DNA of 64,000 nucleotides from Pteria penguin (GCA_035048485.1 CM068582.1:19231570-19295569); one strand, 5' to 3'; positions 1 to 11,986 are shown, numbered from the stretch's first letter. The notes: generated from the letters alone by a model not told the origin. Program-made: numbers and translations.

Positions 1-299
1 TAAACAAGCAGTCTTTTATATTATAATGTTCAACTGCACACATAATTTTTAAGTGTAACATTAGAGTATCAGTAAAACTGATGGAATGGCAGTTATACTT
101 ATAATGCAGGAAATTTATGACTCAATTCATATGAAAAAAATCAGTAAACTGATGGATGCTCAAAGAAGCACAGCAATAATGAAGGAAATGAATGATTCAA
201 TATAATTGATGACGATTTTAAATCTCGATGTATCATATGGATATCCAATTGAGTCAATTGTAGAACAACAAGTGATCACTGTATTTTAAACTAAAATGA

Positions 300-985
300 G
301 TAAGCTTGACCTTGACTAGTTATGAAATAAAACATTTTTGTCGTGACCTAGACCTTACAGAAATGACCTTGAGTGACCTTTGTCCAAAAATCCTTAACCT
401 AAATAATATTTCAGAAGAAGTATGATCAAATTCTGATGAAAGGTGTAAGAGATATACCACGGTAAGTACTTCATGGTACTTTAAGACATAGTTAATAAGT
501 GACCTTGACCTTTCAAAAATGACATTGAGTGACCTTTGTCAAAAGCCCTTAACCTAAGTAACATTTTGATGAAGTATGATCAAATTCTGATGAAAGGCGT
601 AGGAGATATAAGTACTTCATGGTATTTTAAGTCAAAGTTAATAAGTGACCTTGATCTTTCATAAATGATATTGAGTGACCTTTGTCCAAAAGCACTTGAC
701 CTAAATAATATTTTGATTAAGTATGATCAAATGCTGATGAACAGTGTAGGAGATATAAGTACTTCATTGTATTTCAAGTAACAGTTAATAAGTGAACTTG
801 ACCTTTCAGAAATGACCTTGAGTGAATTTTATCACAAAGCCCTTATCATAAATAATTTTTTAGTGAAGTATGATCAAATTCTGATGAAAGGTACAGGAGA
901 TATGAGCTCGGATGGACAGACAGACAGACACATGGACACGACAGTGACTATATGCTCCCCTGAAGGTTTTCGGGGAGCATAAAAA
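300..985. mobile_element. Helitron-like element with about 145-bp tandem core (3' part)
   Basis: Four units of GTGACCTTTGTCCAAAAGC, TAATATTTTGATGAAGTATG and ATCAAATTCTGATGAAAGG type are followed by GACAGACAGACACATGGACA and the 3' hairpin ATGCTCCCC..CGGGGAGCAT (952-980). The 5' end is not identified. Confidence 0.68.
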
Positions 986-1410
986 TATTTTAACATATTA
1001 CTAAATCAAGTACATTAAAAGAAATAAGAAGCATCATTTCTAAATGCATCATACAGGAGTTTTGTCTACTTACTTATGAATTGTGAATTTACCATGAACA
1101 CTGCATGGAGTTTTAATTGAGCTTACACCTTTGGATTTATGCTGTTCTGCAGAGGATCTTCTGTATGAAAATATGCAATATTTTATATTTGAAAAAACTG
1201 TTAAGAAATCTATGGTAGGTATGAATTACTTTATTTGTCCTATGCAATAATATTGAATAAGAAATGATGTGTGTGACCTAATTACTGATATCCATCTCCA
1301 AAGGTAAACCAACTATCATTTGATATCCATTTAAATTTTTAAAGAGTGATTCCTGCCAGATAGATGGATGGATTAATGAATGGAAAAACAGCTATGTGAA
1401 TAAACAGATG

Positions 1411-1561
1411 CAGTGGCAGATTAAGAGCAGGTGGGGCGGATCCCCCCACACACTTTTTTGCCACATATTTACAAGTAAAACTCAAGATTTGGCACCAAAA
1501 ATGAGTAGTTTGTCTTATACACATGTGGGCCCCCCTTTTCGAAATTCTGGATCCACTACTG
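1411..1561. mobile_element. hAT-like MITE, copy 1
   Basis: CAGTGGCAGATTAAGAGC at the left and GAAATTCTGGATCC..ACTG at the right are the worn ends of the family seen at 4903 and 15912. The flanks are AGATG (1406-1410) and AGATA (1562-1566), a 5-bp duplication with one change. Confidence 0.75.
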
Positions 1562-2689
1562 AGATAGACAAGTAAGCACACAAAGTAATCTTTATATAAA
1601 TAAAATAAGGAGAAAAACATGTAGACAACCAAGGATAAAAGCTAAAATGCTTATAAACCATGAAAATATAGAAGGATGTTTTTTTTCCTTTGGTGCTTTG
1701 TTTGTTTTTTAAATATTCTACAAAACATATTTCTAAAACTATTTTTAAGATATTTTTAAGTACATTGTGCACAAATCTAAATGGCAATGTGATTATCATT
1801 AAGCATATTAATTTGCATCAATTTAATTTATTTATCAATAAAGTTACCCTGAAGTTCAATTTGTTATGTTTTTAAAAACATGAAAATTCTGAATATGTTA
1901 AATGAGAAAGCATTTCCACAGCTACAAGCTATGACCCCTAAACAAAAAACCATCTATATTTCGTACTGATGAAGAGTCCATTTGTTCAAGTGCATAATCC
2001 TGCTACTGCAATTTTTCTACAAATATTATACATTGTGTTTTAAGCATTAAATGAGACTAACAACTTTTAACCAGTTTATTGATAACCTGTGGTCAATATC
2101 AGTCACATTTTTATATTTCAAAACTGTTGCAAAAACTCTATGCAGGTCATCTAGTAACACTGCTACTTCCACAAGCAATTTTGAATGTTTGAATGATCAA
2201 TAGCACTCAATAAAATATCAATAATAAAATCTTAAAGATTGTCTCCTAAATTATTTCTTCATATATACCACATATAACATCAGATCAGGATCCTTGAATA
2301 TGCATGATCACTAGAATATCTGACTCAACTCTCTTTTTGAACTTAGTGATACTGCCAACAGATTCTGTCCTTGTTCTTTACTTTTAAAATCCCAATTTTA
2401 ACATCATTTTTGGCTACATTAAAATTAAAAATGGTATACAGTATTATACTTGAATAATTACATAAATGTAATGTGTTATTATCTGTAGGAAATATTATTG
2501 GTTTAGATAACAACATTGCAGTGTCTGTCAAAAAGTCCACTTGACTTCAGTCCTAAATAGATAAAAAAAAAAACTAAAGCATGTTTGTTGTGGGCTTAAT
2601 TCATAGCAGCATCAAACTTTCCTAAATTATAAGTTTCATTGGCCATAACTCCTATAGATATTACCAGTAGTGTAGTATTGGTTTTTGAC
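1562..2689. other. AT-rich stretch, nothing recognised
   Basis: No repeat ends or coding motif between the first hAT-like MITE and the tandem core at 2690. The same holds for 986-1410, 5839-6241, 8783-9479, 11990-12720, 14671-15250, 26761-27605, 28171-28755, 32462-32930, 39445-40093 and 46376-47110, apart from small fragments listed separately. Confidence 0.45.
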
Positions 2690-3960
2690 ATAATGACCCT
2701 CAATTCTATAGGCATCTTTTCCTTTTACTAAGATTATCTCACTTTAAAAGAACTTGACCTGTAAAATATGATCAAATTCTGATAAGCATTTAATAATATA
2801 TGATGATCACCTGAAATCCAATAATTTCAGCTTTTTCTATCAACTGGGGCCTTGACCTTTGACCTTATGACCCCCAAAATCCATAGGGTTCTTCCTCTCT
2901 TGATAAGTAAGCATATATCTAAACTTGATTTGAATACGATGAAAGGTACTTGCTTTATCATCCAAAAACCAAAATTAACACACTATTTTTATCAGCTGTG
3001 ACCTCTGACCTTTTGACCCCAAAATCAATAGAGTTCTTCCTCTCTTGATATTGATTATTGTTTTACATCACTCAAGTTTTTTTCACGAATATGGTGACGG
3101 CATCTGCTTGATGCATTGCATACAAATTTAGACCTTTGCAACTGACCCATCAGAGGCAGTGAGGGATCTTTTACATGCCATGCCTACCGTGACACGGGAC
3201 CTCGGTTTTTACTGCCTCATCCAAAAGACAGAACACCAGTGTGCCCAGGGCAGAAGTCGAACCCGGGACCTCTCGATCACGAGCCAAGCACCTTATCTAC
3301 TAGGCCACACCGGTTTTTCTCTCTTAAGCATGCATCCAAATTTGGTTTGAATATGATGAAAGGTACTTGAGCTACAATTTGGAAACCACTAATTACAGTA
3401 TATTTTCATCATCTGTGACCTAGATCTTTGACCTTTTAATCCCAAGATCAATAGCATTATTCCTCTTTTGAAAGTTAAATAGATATCTAAAATTGGTCTG
3501 AATATATTTAAAGGTTATCATCATCCAAAAATCAACAATTAGTCTATTTTCATCAGCTATGACCTTGACCTTTGACCCCAAGATCAGTAGGGTTCTTCCT
3601 CTCTTGATAAGTAAAGAGATCTCCAAATTTGGTTTGATTATGTTGAAAGGTACTTTGGTTATCATCTGAAAACCAATAATTACAGTATATTTTCATCAAC
3701 AGTGACCTTGACTTTTTACCATTTGACCCCAAAATCAAGAGGATTCTTCCTCACCTGATAGTTAGGTATATATCCAAATATAGTTTGAACATGTTGAATG
3801 GTACATGTATTTGAGTTTTAATCCAGAAAACCAATAATTACATTCTATTTTCATCGGCTATGACCTTGACCTTTGCCTTTTGACTCCAAAAACAATAGAG
3901 TTCTTCCTCTCTTGATAAGTACGTATATATTCAAATTTGGTTTCTCTAATTCAATGACAT
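2690..3960. repeat. Degenerate tandem core, about 150 bp units, split by a SINE
   Basis: About seven units share TGACCTTTTGACCCCAAAAT, CAATAGRGTTCTTCCTCTC and TTGATAAGTA then AACCAATAATTACAGTATAT. The second unit is interrupted by the SINE at about 3049-3314. The left end of the next element (3969) follows the array directly. Confidence 0.78.
3049..3314 (-). mobile_element. tRNA-derived SINE, copy 1
   Basis: Minus-strand orientation: the head (inverse of GGCCACACCGG) is at 3304-3314, the B-box-like GTCGAACCCGGGACC is at about 3254, the body GCAGTGAGGGATCTTTTAC at about 3157, and the tail is at 3049. The flanking CTCTCTT repeats are a worn duplication. Confidence 0.85.
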
Positions 3961-4009
3961 TCAGTCATGCACGGCAACGTAGAAAGGTCATGAAGAAAAT
4001 TTTTTGAAG

Positions 4010-4325
4010 TCGTACAAATGAGATACTAAGTCGTACAAACGACTTACTAAGTCGTTAAAACGAGATACTAAGTCGTACAAACGAGTTACTAAGTCGTACA
4101 AACGATAAACTAAGTCGTACAAACGATAAACTAAGTCGTACAAACGACTTACTAAGTAGTATAAACGAGATACTAAGTCGCACAAACGACTTACTAAGTC
4201 GTACAAACGAGGTACTATGTCGTACAAACGACTTACTAAGTCGAACAAACGAGATACTAAGTCGTACAAACGAGAAACTAAGTCGTACGTACGAGATACT
4301 AAGTCGTACGTACGACTTAGTATGC
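4010..4325. repeat. 21-bp tandem array, left arm
   Basis: About 15 units of ACTAAGTCGTACAAACGAGAT with alternating variants (GACTT, GATAAACT, GAGATACT). Because 21 is a multiple of three, every frame stays open and spells a spurious 7-residue repeat such as YDLVSRL, which is not a protein. Confidence 0.9.
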
Positions 4326-4902
4326 CGTAGGTACCAGGGGCCAATCCAGGAAGTGATGATAATGTGGCGGAGCGCAATTTTTAAGCAAAAATACACATGC
4401 GAAGGCAATGCGTCTGGGATTGCTTTGTGGTGTCTAGTGAATCCAGGGAAAAACCCTAGTAGGGTGATCTGGGGACGAAGCCTTGGGAGCTCGTATAATT
4501 TCTTAAATCATTAAGGGTAAATCGTGGCCTACAATGATTAGTATTTTGCCAATTGTATACCTATACTTTTAATTTTCTTTTTTAACACATGTAACGGAGA
4601 GACTGAGGTATATCAGATACAACCGATGTACATAGTGTAAAATACACCACGTTCCTACTAGCCAGGGGCGTAGCCAGGCGTACATTTGTACGCAAAAACG
4701 TCCACATCATTTTCGCAAAAGAAGAAGAAGAAGAATGGGATTGAAGTAGTCATACACAGTCTTGGGTATAACTCGACCTGGTGTTTCGTACTTAACGAAT
4801 AACGTGAATGCTGAAATACACGCAATATATGTATATGCTATATACGTAAAAGAAGATGAAGGAATTTCCTCTTATCATTGTTGTTTTTAACCTCTACAAC
4901 TA

Positions 4903-5041
4903 CAGTGGCGGATTTAGAGCCCCCCCCCCCTTTGGTCACATATTTACTAGTAAAAATCCAGATTTTGCACAAAAAATGGCTGAGAAGTTTGGCTAATACC
5001 CATTTGGGCCCCCCTTTTCGGAAATTCTGGATCCGCCACTG
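4903..5041. mobile_element. hAT-like MITE, copy 2
   Basis: Ends are CAGTGGCGGATTTAGAG and CTGGATCCGCCACTG. A perfect 5-bp duplication AACTA lies at 4898-4902 and 5042-5046. The core CACATATTTACTAG is shared with copy 3. It is nested in the element at 3969-5838. Confidence 0.85.
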
Positions 5042-5394
5042 AACTATAATCTGAACTTCCAATTTAAATTTATATCAGTTGTTTGCTATGGTCAACAGAT
5101 CAGTTAACCATTCTAACCGATGAGCTTCCGCAAAGGAATTGGTTGTCCGGTTATATCGGTACCACTAATACTGAGAAATCAAAGCTTTCGCGTCATTTTC
5201 TGTGTTTCTAAAATCCATAACTGCTGGTTAAATCAGCGAATAAGGCCAAGTCATAAAGGCCAAATGGCCGAAAAGTTGTGGATACAGAGTGTTTTTTGTT
5301 ATTTATATTATTCATGCTTCCCTTCGGCGTACTTCGTACGGAAGAAGTCAACAGGTTTTACAGGTCCATCATTTTTACAGTTATGCGACATAAT

Positions 5395-5795
5395 TAGTAT
5401 CTCGTTTGTACGACTTAGTATCTCGTTTGTACGACTTAATATCTCGTTTGTACGACTTAGTAACTTGTTTGTACGACTTAGTATCTCGTTTGAACGACTT
5501 AGCATCCTGTTTGTACGACTTAGTATATCGTTTGTACGACTTAGTAACTCGTTTGTACAACTTAGTATCTCGTTTGTACGACTTAGTATCCCGTTTGTAC
5601 GACTTAGTATATCGTTTGTACGACTTAGTAACTCGTTTGTACGACTTAGTATCTCGTTTGTTCGACTTAGTAAGTCGTTTATACGACTTAGTATCTCGTT
5701 TGTATGACTTAGTATCTCGTTTGTACGACTTAGTAAGTCGTTTGTACGACTTAGTATCTTGTTTGTACGACTTAGTATCTCGTTTGTACGACTTA
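5395..5795. repeat. 21-bp tandem array, right arm (inverted)
   Basis: About 19 units of AGTATCTCGTTTGTACGACTT, the inverse complement of the left array, with the same variant types (TATATCG, TAACTCG, TAAGTCG). The open frames through it are artefacts of the unit length. Confidence 0.9.
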
Positions 5796-6491
5796 AAGAA
5801 ATTTTCTTCATGACCTTTCTACTTTGCCGTAGTCATGCAATATTCTGAGGATAATAATAGTTTTATTTCTGTTTAATATCATACTGTATACACAAACACA
5901 TCATTTTTGTTTGTTGGAAGTTAAACTGAAACTTACATGCGATGCCATGCATAACTCCTACAAAGTGAAAAAAGTGAGAGCTAAGCTAATTCCCTAAAGG
6001 AGTTCTTGAGTGACAAAAATAATCATCTTTATTATTCTATATACATGTAGGTAGAGATCTTTGATTAACATGCATGTCCTTAATATCACAACTGACACAA
6101 GTATCAACTTAATACAAAGCAAACATCTCTAGCAGAGATATACAAGAACTTACGATAACCTATCATATGAATGATGTTGCTGTTTGTTTCCAGCAATTGA
6201 TGTCAGGGATTGAGCAGAAATATACAAGTAGGAATAAATAATCAAAGGCTTGAAGAGCCACAAAGGCGTCGAGCTAAATTTGATTTAAAGCTGTCAAAAG
6301 TAGTAGAAATTGACCAGTCGTGTTCATCTTTTTTGTTGAATTCCGATAATTTCTGGAATTGAGTAAAAATAAAAGCTTAAGGACCAACAGCCATATATCA
6401 TATAATATATCATCATAACATTTTATTGTTCTTTACGTCATTCTTGCAGAAATATGTCAAATATTTTTTCACAAAGAATGTACATGTGAAA

Positions 6492-6749
6492 TCAATCGAA
6501 CACCATTGCCATTTTTAACAAAGATAGAAATGGACGAGTTGTTACCATTGCCTGTAAAATTATGGAAGCCTTATGCTTAATTTGTTTTAAAATATGGTCT
6601 AGATTACTGTTTTTGTCTACGCTACTAACACTGACACCAAGGCCAACAGCTTCTATATATCGTCCAAACACATTAGTTAGCATTCGGTCGTTTATTGTAT
6701 GTGCACGTGTAAGGGCTACAACACCATGCCGTTCGCCGTAATGACGCAA
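6492..6749 (-). CDS. Short ORF shared by family A copies, unknown product
   Basis: This 85-codon frame starts MRHYGERHGVVALTRAHTIN and contains GRYIEAVGLGVSVSSVDKNS. The equivalent frame in copy 2 (49150-49356) is recognisably the same peptide (GRYIETVGPGVSVSSVNKNS) but ends early through a one-base loss near 49340. I recognise no family. It could be a captured gene fragment or simply a chance open frame inherited by both copies. It lies in the 3' third of the element. Confidence 0.35.
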   Translation of the reverse strand: MRHYGERHGVVALTRAHTINDRMLTNVFGRYIEAVGLGVSVSSVDKNSNLDHILKQIKHKASIILQAMVTTRPFLSLLKMAMVFD

Positions 6750-7363
6750 GCCGATTGTGCATCACAATCGCACTTTATCGGTTGATTTGGAATAAAATCT
6801 TCACATGCAAGTTCTACGTAATTTATTTTTCATGCATTCAATCTTAAATTCTGTCTTAATCCATGCTATCATCCTTTACATCCGCATTAAATTTTGTAGG
6901 CGATTTGAAAACTTTCTCGGCTGCCATTTTTATGCCCTCGTGGGAACTTTTCCAGATATTGGAAAACCATGTGATATATACACATGCTACTTCCCTAATA
7001 TGGAAAAATGAGGCGTGGCTTTAGAAATTTTAGCGGGAAAATTCACAACTGCGCAAAAACAAGTACTTCCCATTTACATAAAGCTATTTGGCTTTGTGAC
7101 CAACATCTTGATCATTTAATGCTATTCCTATTGCAACCTTAACTTTTTAAAAAGCTATGCTTGTTTAAGATAGACTGGAGTTACCTGCTCCTGCTTGCTA
7201 TAGCTGCGCGAAGAGACAAGTGACCACCACCATTTTGTAGAGGCTATTCCCTGTCCTGCAAATGTTATTTATAGCACAGACAGTATGGGCAGATAAGAAG
7301 CTGAACACCACACTGCGTTTAGATATTTTTAAAATTCGTCTGCAGTAGCATACACAGCATAGA

Positions 7364-7542
7364 CATGCGCGGATCCAGAAATTTTTGTCAGAGGGGGTCC
7401 AACCAAAAAAGGTAAATTTTTCTCTTAGACGAGGGGGGTCCAACTCCAAAAATGCCCAAGTATTACCTTTTTTTGGTAAAATTTTCGGATTCCAGGGGGG
7501 TCCAGACCCCCCTAACCCCCCCCCCCTCTGTATCCGCGCATG
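7364..7542. mobile_element. 179-bp MITE with 5-bp target duplication, inside family A copy 1
   Basis: Ends are CATGCGCGGATCCAG and its inverse CTGTATCCGCGCATG. ATAGA is duplicated at 7359-7363 and 7543-7547. Family A copy 3 (about 58886, opposite strand) shows the unoccupied site with a single ATAGG, so boundaries and duplication are confirmed within the window. The interior is two G/C-rich arms (AGGGGGGTCCA) around an AT core. Confidence 0.88.
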
Positions 7543-8491
7543 ATAGATATACAGTACCTGATGTAATTTACGAGAGTATCGTCATGTTTAGCCTTGAGGA
7601 AGTAATTAATTTTATTATATTTCTTGATTCTAGGTTAAATGAATGAAACAAAACGAAATCCAGTGAGATAAAAATAACAGAGAACGCGTCACTTGAACCT
7701 AGGTCAGCCTCGTTATGAATTAGTGGTCACCTGTCTAGATATCTTAGTGTTACGCACTGCCAGCCTATATTTAGGATTCTATGAAATATTTTATTTGTTC
7801 TTTTTTAGACTGAAATTTATATATCTATCTATATTATTATTATATTATTTATATTATTACATATATTTCGAAGATCGTGCGATCGGTTTCCATATTGGCG
7901 CTTAATGTCAATTTAGGCCTTGATCGCGTGTGTTACAAGCGTTCTACTACGATTTCTCCAAATAAGGCAATATGTCACGTGGTCTTCCCCATATTTGGAA
8001 AAATTCCCATGATGTGCGATTGTAATTCATAATCGGCTTGCGTCATCACGGCGAATGAATATTTCAACACACACTACAAGTTTCAGAATAATACATGTTT
8101 TAGGGCAATATATTGATAATTTAAGTTAAGCAGACCTATGCTTAAACCTTTTTCTGTGCAATGAAATTTCAATAACAAGGATAACAAAGCCGGTTTTGCA
8201 AGAACTTTTACTACTTTAAGTACTTTAAAGAAGGTACTACTTTGTTACGTGAATTAAAAAGGCGGTGCAGAGGTAAAATTTTTACGATCGCTAGAAGACT
8301 GTCGAGCAAATGCTCGACGCCTTAAAAAATTTGGAATTTTGACCTCAAATTTAAAATTGAAGGACAATGTATAGAGATTTCAACTACTTACAAAACACAC
8401 TAATTTTACCAAATTTTAAAATAATCAGTTTTTAATGGATACAGCAGATTAAATGATCAAGCATTAATCTGTAATCACCATAGGAAAATCA

Positions 8492-8767
8492 AGCCGGTGT
8501 GGCCTAGTGGATAAGGTGCTCGGCTCCTGATCGAGAGGTCGCGGGTTCGACTCCCGCCCGGGGCACACCGGTGTTCTGCCTTTCGGATGAGACAGTAAAA
8601 ACCGAGGTCCCGTGTCACGGTAGGCGTGGCACGTAAAAGATCCCTCACTGCTTCGGGTGGGTCCGTTGCAAAGGTCTAAATTTGTATGCAATGCATCAGG
8701 CAGATGCCGTCACCATATACGTGAAATAATCGTGGAGTGACGTAAAACAATAATCAACCACCAACCA
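8492..8767 (+). mobile_element. tRNA-derived SINE, copy 2 (best preserved)
   Basis: The tRNA-like head of about 72 bp starts GCCGGTGTGGCCTAGTGGAT and has a B box GGTTCGACTCC and an anticodon-loop-like CTCCTGA, which suggests a tRNA-Arg(CCU)-type ancestor. The body (GATGAGACAGTAAAAACCG to GTGACGTAAAACAATAATC) and an ACCA/ATCA tail follow. A perfect 15-bp target duplication ACCATAGGAAAATCA lies at 8477-8491 and 8768-8782. It has no protein product. Confidence 0.95.
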
Positions 8768-9479
8768 ACCATAGGAAAATCAGTTAACTACTACAACCGC
8801 AAGATTAACACATGGCTTTTTCAGACAGATGACCTTGTAAATTGCTCTTATTCAACCAAAGATGTAGAATTCAAACACCATGTGTGGTTTAAAGTACTAA
8901 TTAGCATATTAATACCTAATTTAAATGACTACATGTATTTGAAAACAGTTCTATAATAAGAGCAATGCCAACCTAACATATGCCCCTCTGATTATTTTTG
9001 TAAAATGAGCATAACTCACATGACCTCATTAGAGGTCATCTACTCCTCATAATCACCCACAAACAAAATTTTTCCATTAAAAAGGTTGTGTCTAATGATT
9101 AACAGATGTCACATATCTTCATTTAATTTCAGTGTTAACTGAAAAAATACAAAATTGAAACTAGTGGGTATTGTTTTTTTAACAAAAAACACATGTCTCC
9201 CCTTCCTTATGGATGTGTTTAAAAATGGGCCATTACAAGTGGAAGAATCTGACCAGGATTTTAAAACATTATAGGAATATAATCTACGATACTGGTACTT
9301 TGTAGAAATGAATATACAGTAATACATGCTTATAATGAAGTGCCAGGGACGACCAATTTTGATTCATTATAAATGTATTTTGTTACAACTGTTGCATTTA
9401 TAATAAATTTTCTGACAAGGGGTACTAAAACTGACTTCAGTTAAGTTCAGGGTCAAAATTTTTGACACAGTTGATATAC

Positions 9480-10312
9480 AGTGTTATTATATGACCTTGA
9501 AACAGTAAGTTTTATTAAAAATTTGACCTTCATTGTAAATGTATGTCAAGGTAAAAAAAATTTTAATGCCATGTACCTTGCCTCACTGTCACCTTTCTAT
9601 GTTCCAGGTTTCAAGTTCTTACCTCAAAGGGTATTCAAGTTATGGCCTGGACAATTTTTTTTTAATTTGACCTTAAGATTGAAAATGTATGTCAAGGTCA
9701 AAAATGTATATGCTGTGCACCTTGCCTCACCGTCATCTTTCTATGTTCCAAGTTTCAAGTTCTTACCTCAAAGGGTATTCAAGTTATGGCCTGGACAATT
9801 TTTCTTAATTTGACTTTGAGATTGTAAATGTAGGTCAAGGTCAAACATTTTTATGCCGTGCACCTTGCCTCACTGTTACTTTTCTATATTCTAAGTTTCA
9901 AGTTCGTACTTCAAAGCGTATTCAAGTTACGGCCTGGACTAATGTTTTTTTTATTTGACCTTGAGATTGTAAATATAGGTAAAGGTAAAAAAAATTTTAT
10001 GCCCTGCACCTTGCCTTACTGTCAACTTTTTAAGTTCCAAATTTCAAGTTCTTACCTCAAAAGGTATTAAAGTTACGGCCTGGCCAATTTTTTTTTTTAA
10101 TTTGACCCAGAGATTGTAAATGTCGGTCAAGGTCAAAATTTTTTACGCCGTGCACCTTGCCTCACTGTCACCTTCTAAGTTCCAAATTTCAAGTTCTTAC
10201 CTCAAAGGATATTCAAGTTACGACCTGGACAATTTCTTTTTTTAATTTCGATAAAGAATGAGAAGAAGAAAATTGACAAAAACAATATGTCTCCACTTTG
10301 ATGGGGAGACAT
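9480..10312. mobile_element. Helitron-like element with about 146-bp core (3' part)
   Basis: Six units with GTGCACCTTGCCTCACTGTC, AGTTTCAAGTTCTTACCTCA and AAGTTAYGGCCTGGACAAT are followed by the hairpin ATGTCTCC..GGGGAGACAT (10287-10312) and AAC. The 5' end is not identified. The open frames here follow the repeat period and are not genes. Confidence 0.7.
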
Positions 10313-10339
10313 AACAAATATGCCAAAGACAGGTGTCCT

Positions 10340-11330
10340 AATTATAACTTATTATCTTGACCTAGATATCCTTAAGATGTATCTGTATACCAAATATCAA
10401 TTCAATATATCTAGCTGTTCCTGAGAAAATGAAGAGAACTGCTAATTGTAAGAAATTTTCTAAGTCCAAGGGGGATAATTAACTCTCATGAAAATTATTG
10501 AACCATGAACAGATTTGAACTTGACCTTAATATCCTTTAGATGTATCAGTATATCAAATATAAATTCAATATCTTTATTGGTTCCAGAGATAATGTGCGG
10601 AAACTGCTAATTTGAAGAAATTTCTTAGCTAAGTCCAAGGGGAATATCTCTGACAAAACTTATTGAACCAAGACCAAATTTGACCTTGACCTAGATATAC
10701 TTAAGATGTATCTGTATGCAAAATATCAATTCAATATCTCTCTCCAATCCTGGGATAATCAGCAGAAACTGCTAATTTTAAGAAATTTTTTAAGTCCAAA
10801 GGGGATAACTATTACAAAAATTATTTGACAATAACCAAGTTCGAACCAATCTGATTAAAACAATATCTTTATTCCGCTTCTCTATTTGTCCTATTGCGGA
10901 TAAAGATCTAGCAAACTCTGCATAGGGTCAAGTTCTGGTGAACTCTGATTTTCAGCCAATCAGTGGATCAGCTACAAATTTCTAGGAATGAAATTACCAT
11001 TTACAGCATGCATGACCCACAAGGTAGTTTTTGAGCAGTGTTTGTTACATATACTATAGCGTCACTATCACGTGCCTAGAAGAGTCATTGATTGGCTATA
11101 GGAAATAACGGTTTCAGTGACTGAAACGTCAGAGTTCACCAAAACATGACCCCTTACGAGGTTTCGCCAGATCTTCATCCACAATGGGACAAATAGAGAA
11201 GGGCAATAAAGATATGGTTTTAATCAGATTGGTTTGAACTTGACCTAGATATCTTTGAGATGTATATGTATACCAAATATCAATTCAATATTTTTATTGG
11301 TTCCAGAGGCACTTTGATTCGCTGTTGCAA
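10340..11330. repeat. Tandem core, about 165 bp units, split by a MITE
   Basis: Four units share TTGACCTAGATATCCTTAAG, ATGTATCTGTATACCAAATA and TCAATTCAATATCT. The MITE at 10847-11231 interrupts the fourth unit. Confidence 0.78.
10847..11231. mobile_element. 385-bp MITE with about 105-bp inverted ends
   Basis: CAATCTGATTAAAACAATAT at the left matches the inverse of the right end, and the match extends through CTTCTCTATTTGTCC and GGTGAACTCTGA. Flanks GTTCGAAC (10839-10846) and GTTTGAAC (11232-11239) look like an 8-bp duplication with one change. It interrupts a tandem-core unit. The centre holds the natural inverted pair CAGCCAATCA / TGATTGGCT. Confidence 0.82.
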
Positions 11331-11547
11331 TATCAAAGTATGCATTCCAAAGTTTGATTTTGACCTGGAATCTACATATTTTCTTTGGTTGTTAGAATAA
11401 AATTGTAATACATCACCAAAACTTAATTTTAAGAAGGATCGGCAGTGGTTGGAGTTGATTTTAATTCTTTATTTTAAAGAAAGAAGCTTGTCCATTGTAT
11501 CAGAATCATTTTAAGAGCACATAGGTTAGTGATGGTCCCACAAGCAA

Positions 11548-11986
11548 CTGGGGTGCATTCAGACTTGTAGTGGCTACATTGCAGCTAGCTCTGCTTGGTA
11601 ACTGAACATTCTGTTCCCCTGGCTGCTACATAGCAAAACTGAGCTTTAAATTCCTATGCTAGCTTTCAAAATTCAAAATGGCGGACATAAAACTGTTTTT
11701 GCTTTTTCTTCATCATTTTTGCTCGACAACACATTGATAACCCAATCCAAAGTAAAAATTAAATCAGAAATTACCATGTGTTGATCCTTGATACGAAACC
11801 ATGTTTAAAGTTCACCTAATATTAGGAAAATCAACTAAAGCAGATCACTTTTTTCAAACTATAAAGGAGGATTTATAACTGATCGCCATTTTATCTAGCC
11901 GCTAAATACAGCAGAGTGTTCAGAATGATGTGTTATATTAAACCTAGTGGCTAGCCTAGCAACTACAACTGACTGAACGCACCCCA
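11548..11986. mobile_element. MITE with CTGGGGTGCRTTCAG ends
   Basis: CTGGGGTGCATTCAG at 11548 and its inverse CTGAACGCACCCCAG ending at 11986 bound a 439-bp AT-rich element without coding capacity. Subterminal TAGTGGCTA and TAGTTGC motifs also face each other. The target duplication is not clear. Confidence 0.7.

Larger units (their letters stand above)
3969..5838. mobile_element. Transposon with long tandem-array terminal inverted repeats
   Basis: The outer ends match inverted: CGGCAACGTAGAAAGGTCAT at the left, the inverse of ATGACCTTTCTACTTTGCCG at the right, then GAAGAAAATTT and AAGTCGTAC. Each end then runs into an array of a 21-bp unit (ACTAAGTCGTACAAACGAGAT type), about 15 units on the left (4010-4325) and about 19 on the right (5395-5795), facing each other. 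The arms could pair over some 300 bp. The interior (4330-5390) has no transposase but holds a hAT-like MITE and a hAT-type end CCAGGGGCGTAGCCAGG (4662). Target duplication unresolved. Confidence 0.75.
6242..8322 (-). mobile_element. Helitron-like element family A, copy 1
   Basis: On the plus strand it opens with TCAAAGGCTTGAAGAGCC (the 3' hairpin) and closes with the palindrome GTCGAGCAAATGCTCGAC at 8301-8318. It is colinear, inverted, with copy 2. It carries a 179-bp MITE at 7364-7542 that copies 2 and 3 lack. Outside its 3' ORF (6492-6749, minus strand) no coding sequence stands out. Confidence 0.85.

Noticed and set aside
3988..5813. Open frames of 117-195 codons on both strands encoding YDLVSRL- or NEILSRT-type heptads
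   Set aside because: They arise because a 21-bp tandem unit without stops keeps any frame open. The same array is 'coding' in several frames and on both strands.
8493..8565. tRNA-Arg-like gene
   Set aside because: The head has A and B boxes and an anticodon-like loop, but it is the 5' end of a 276-bp SINE with a target duplication, and the same unit occurs five times.
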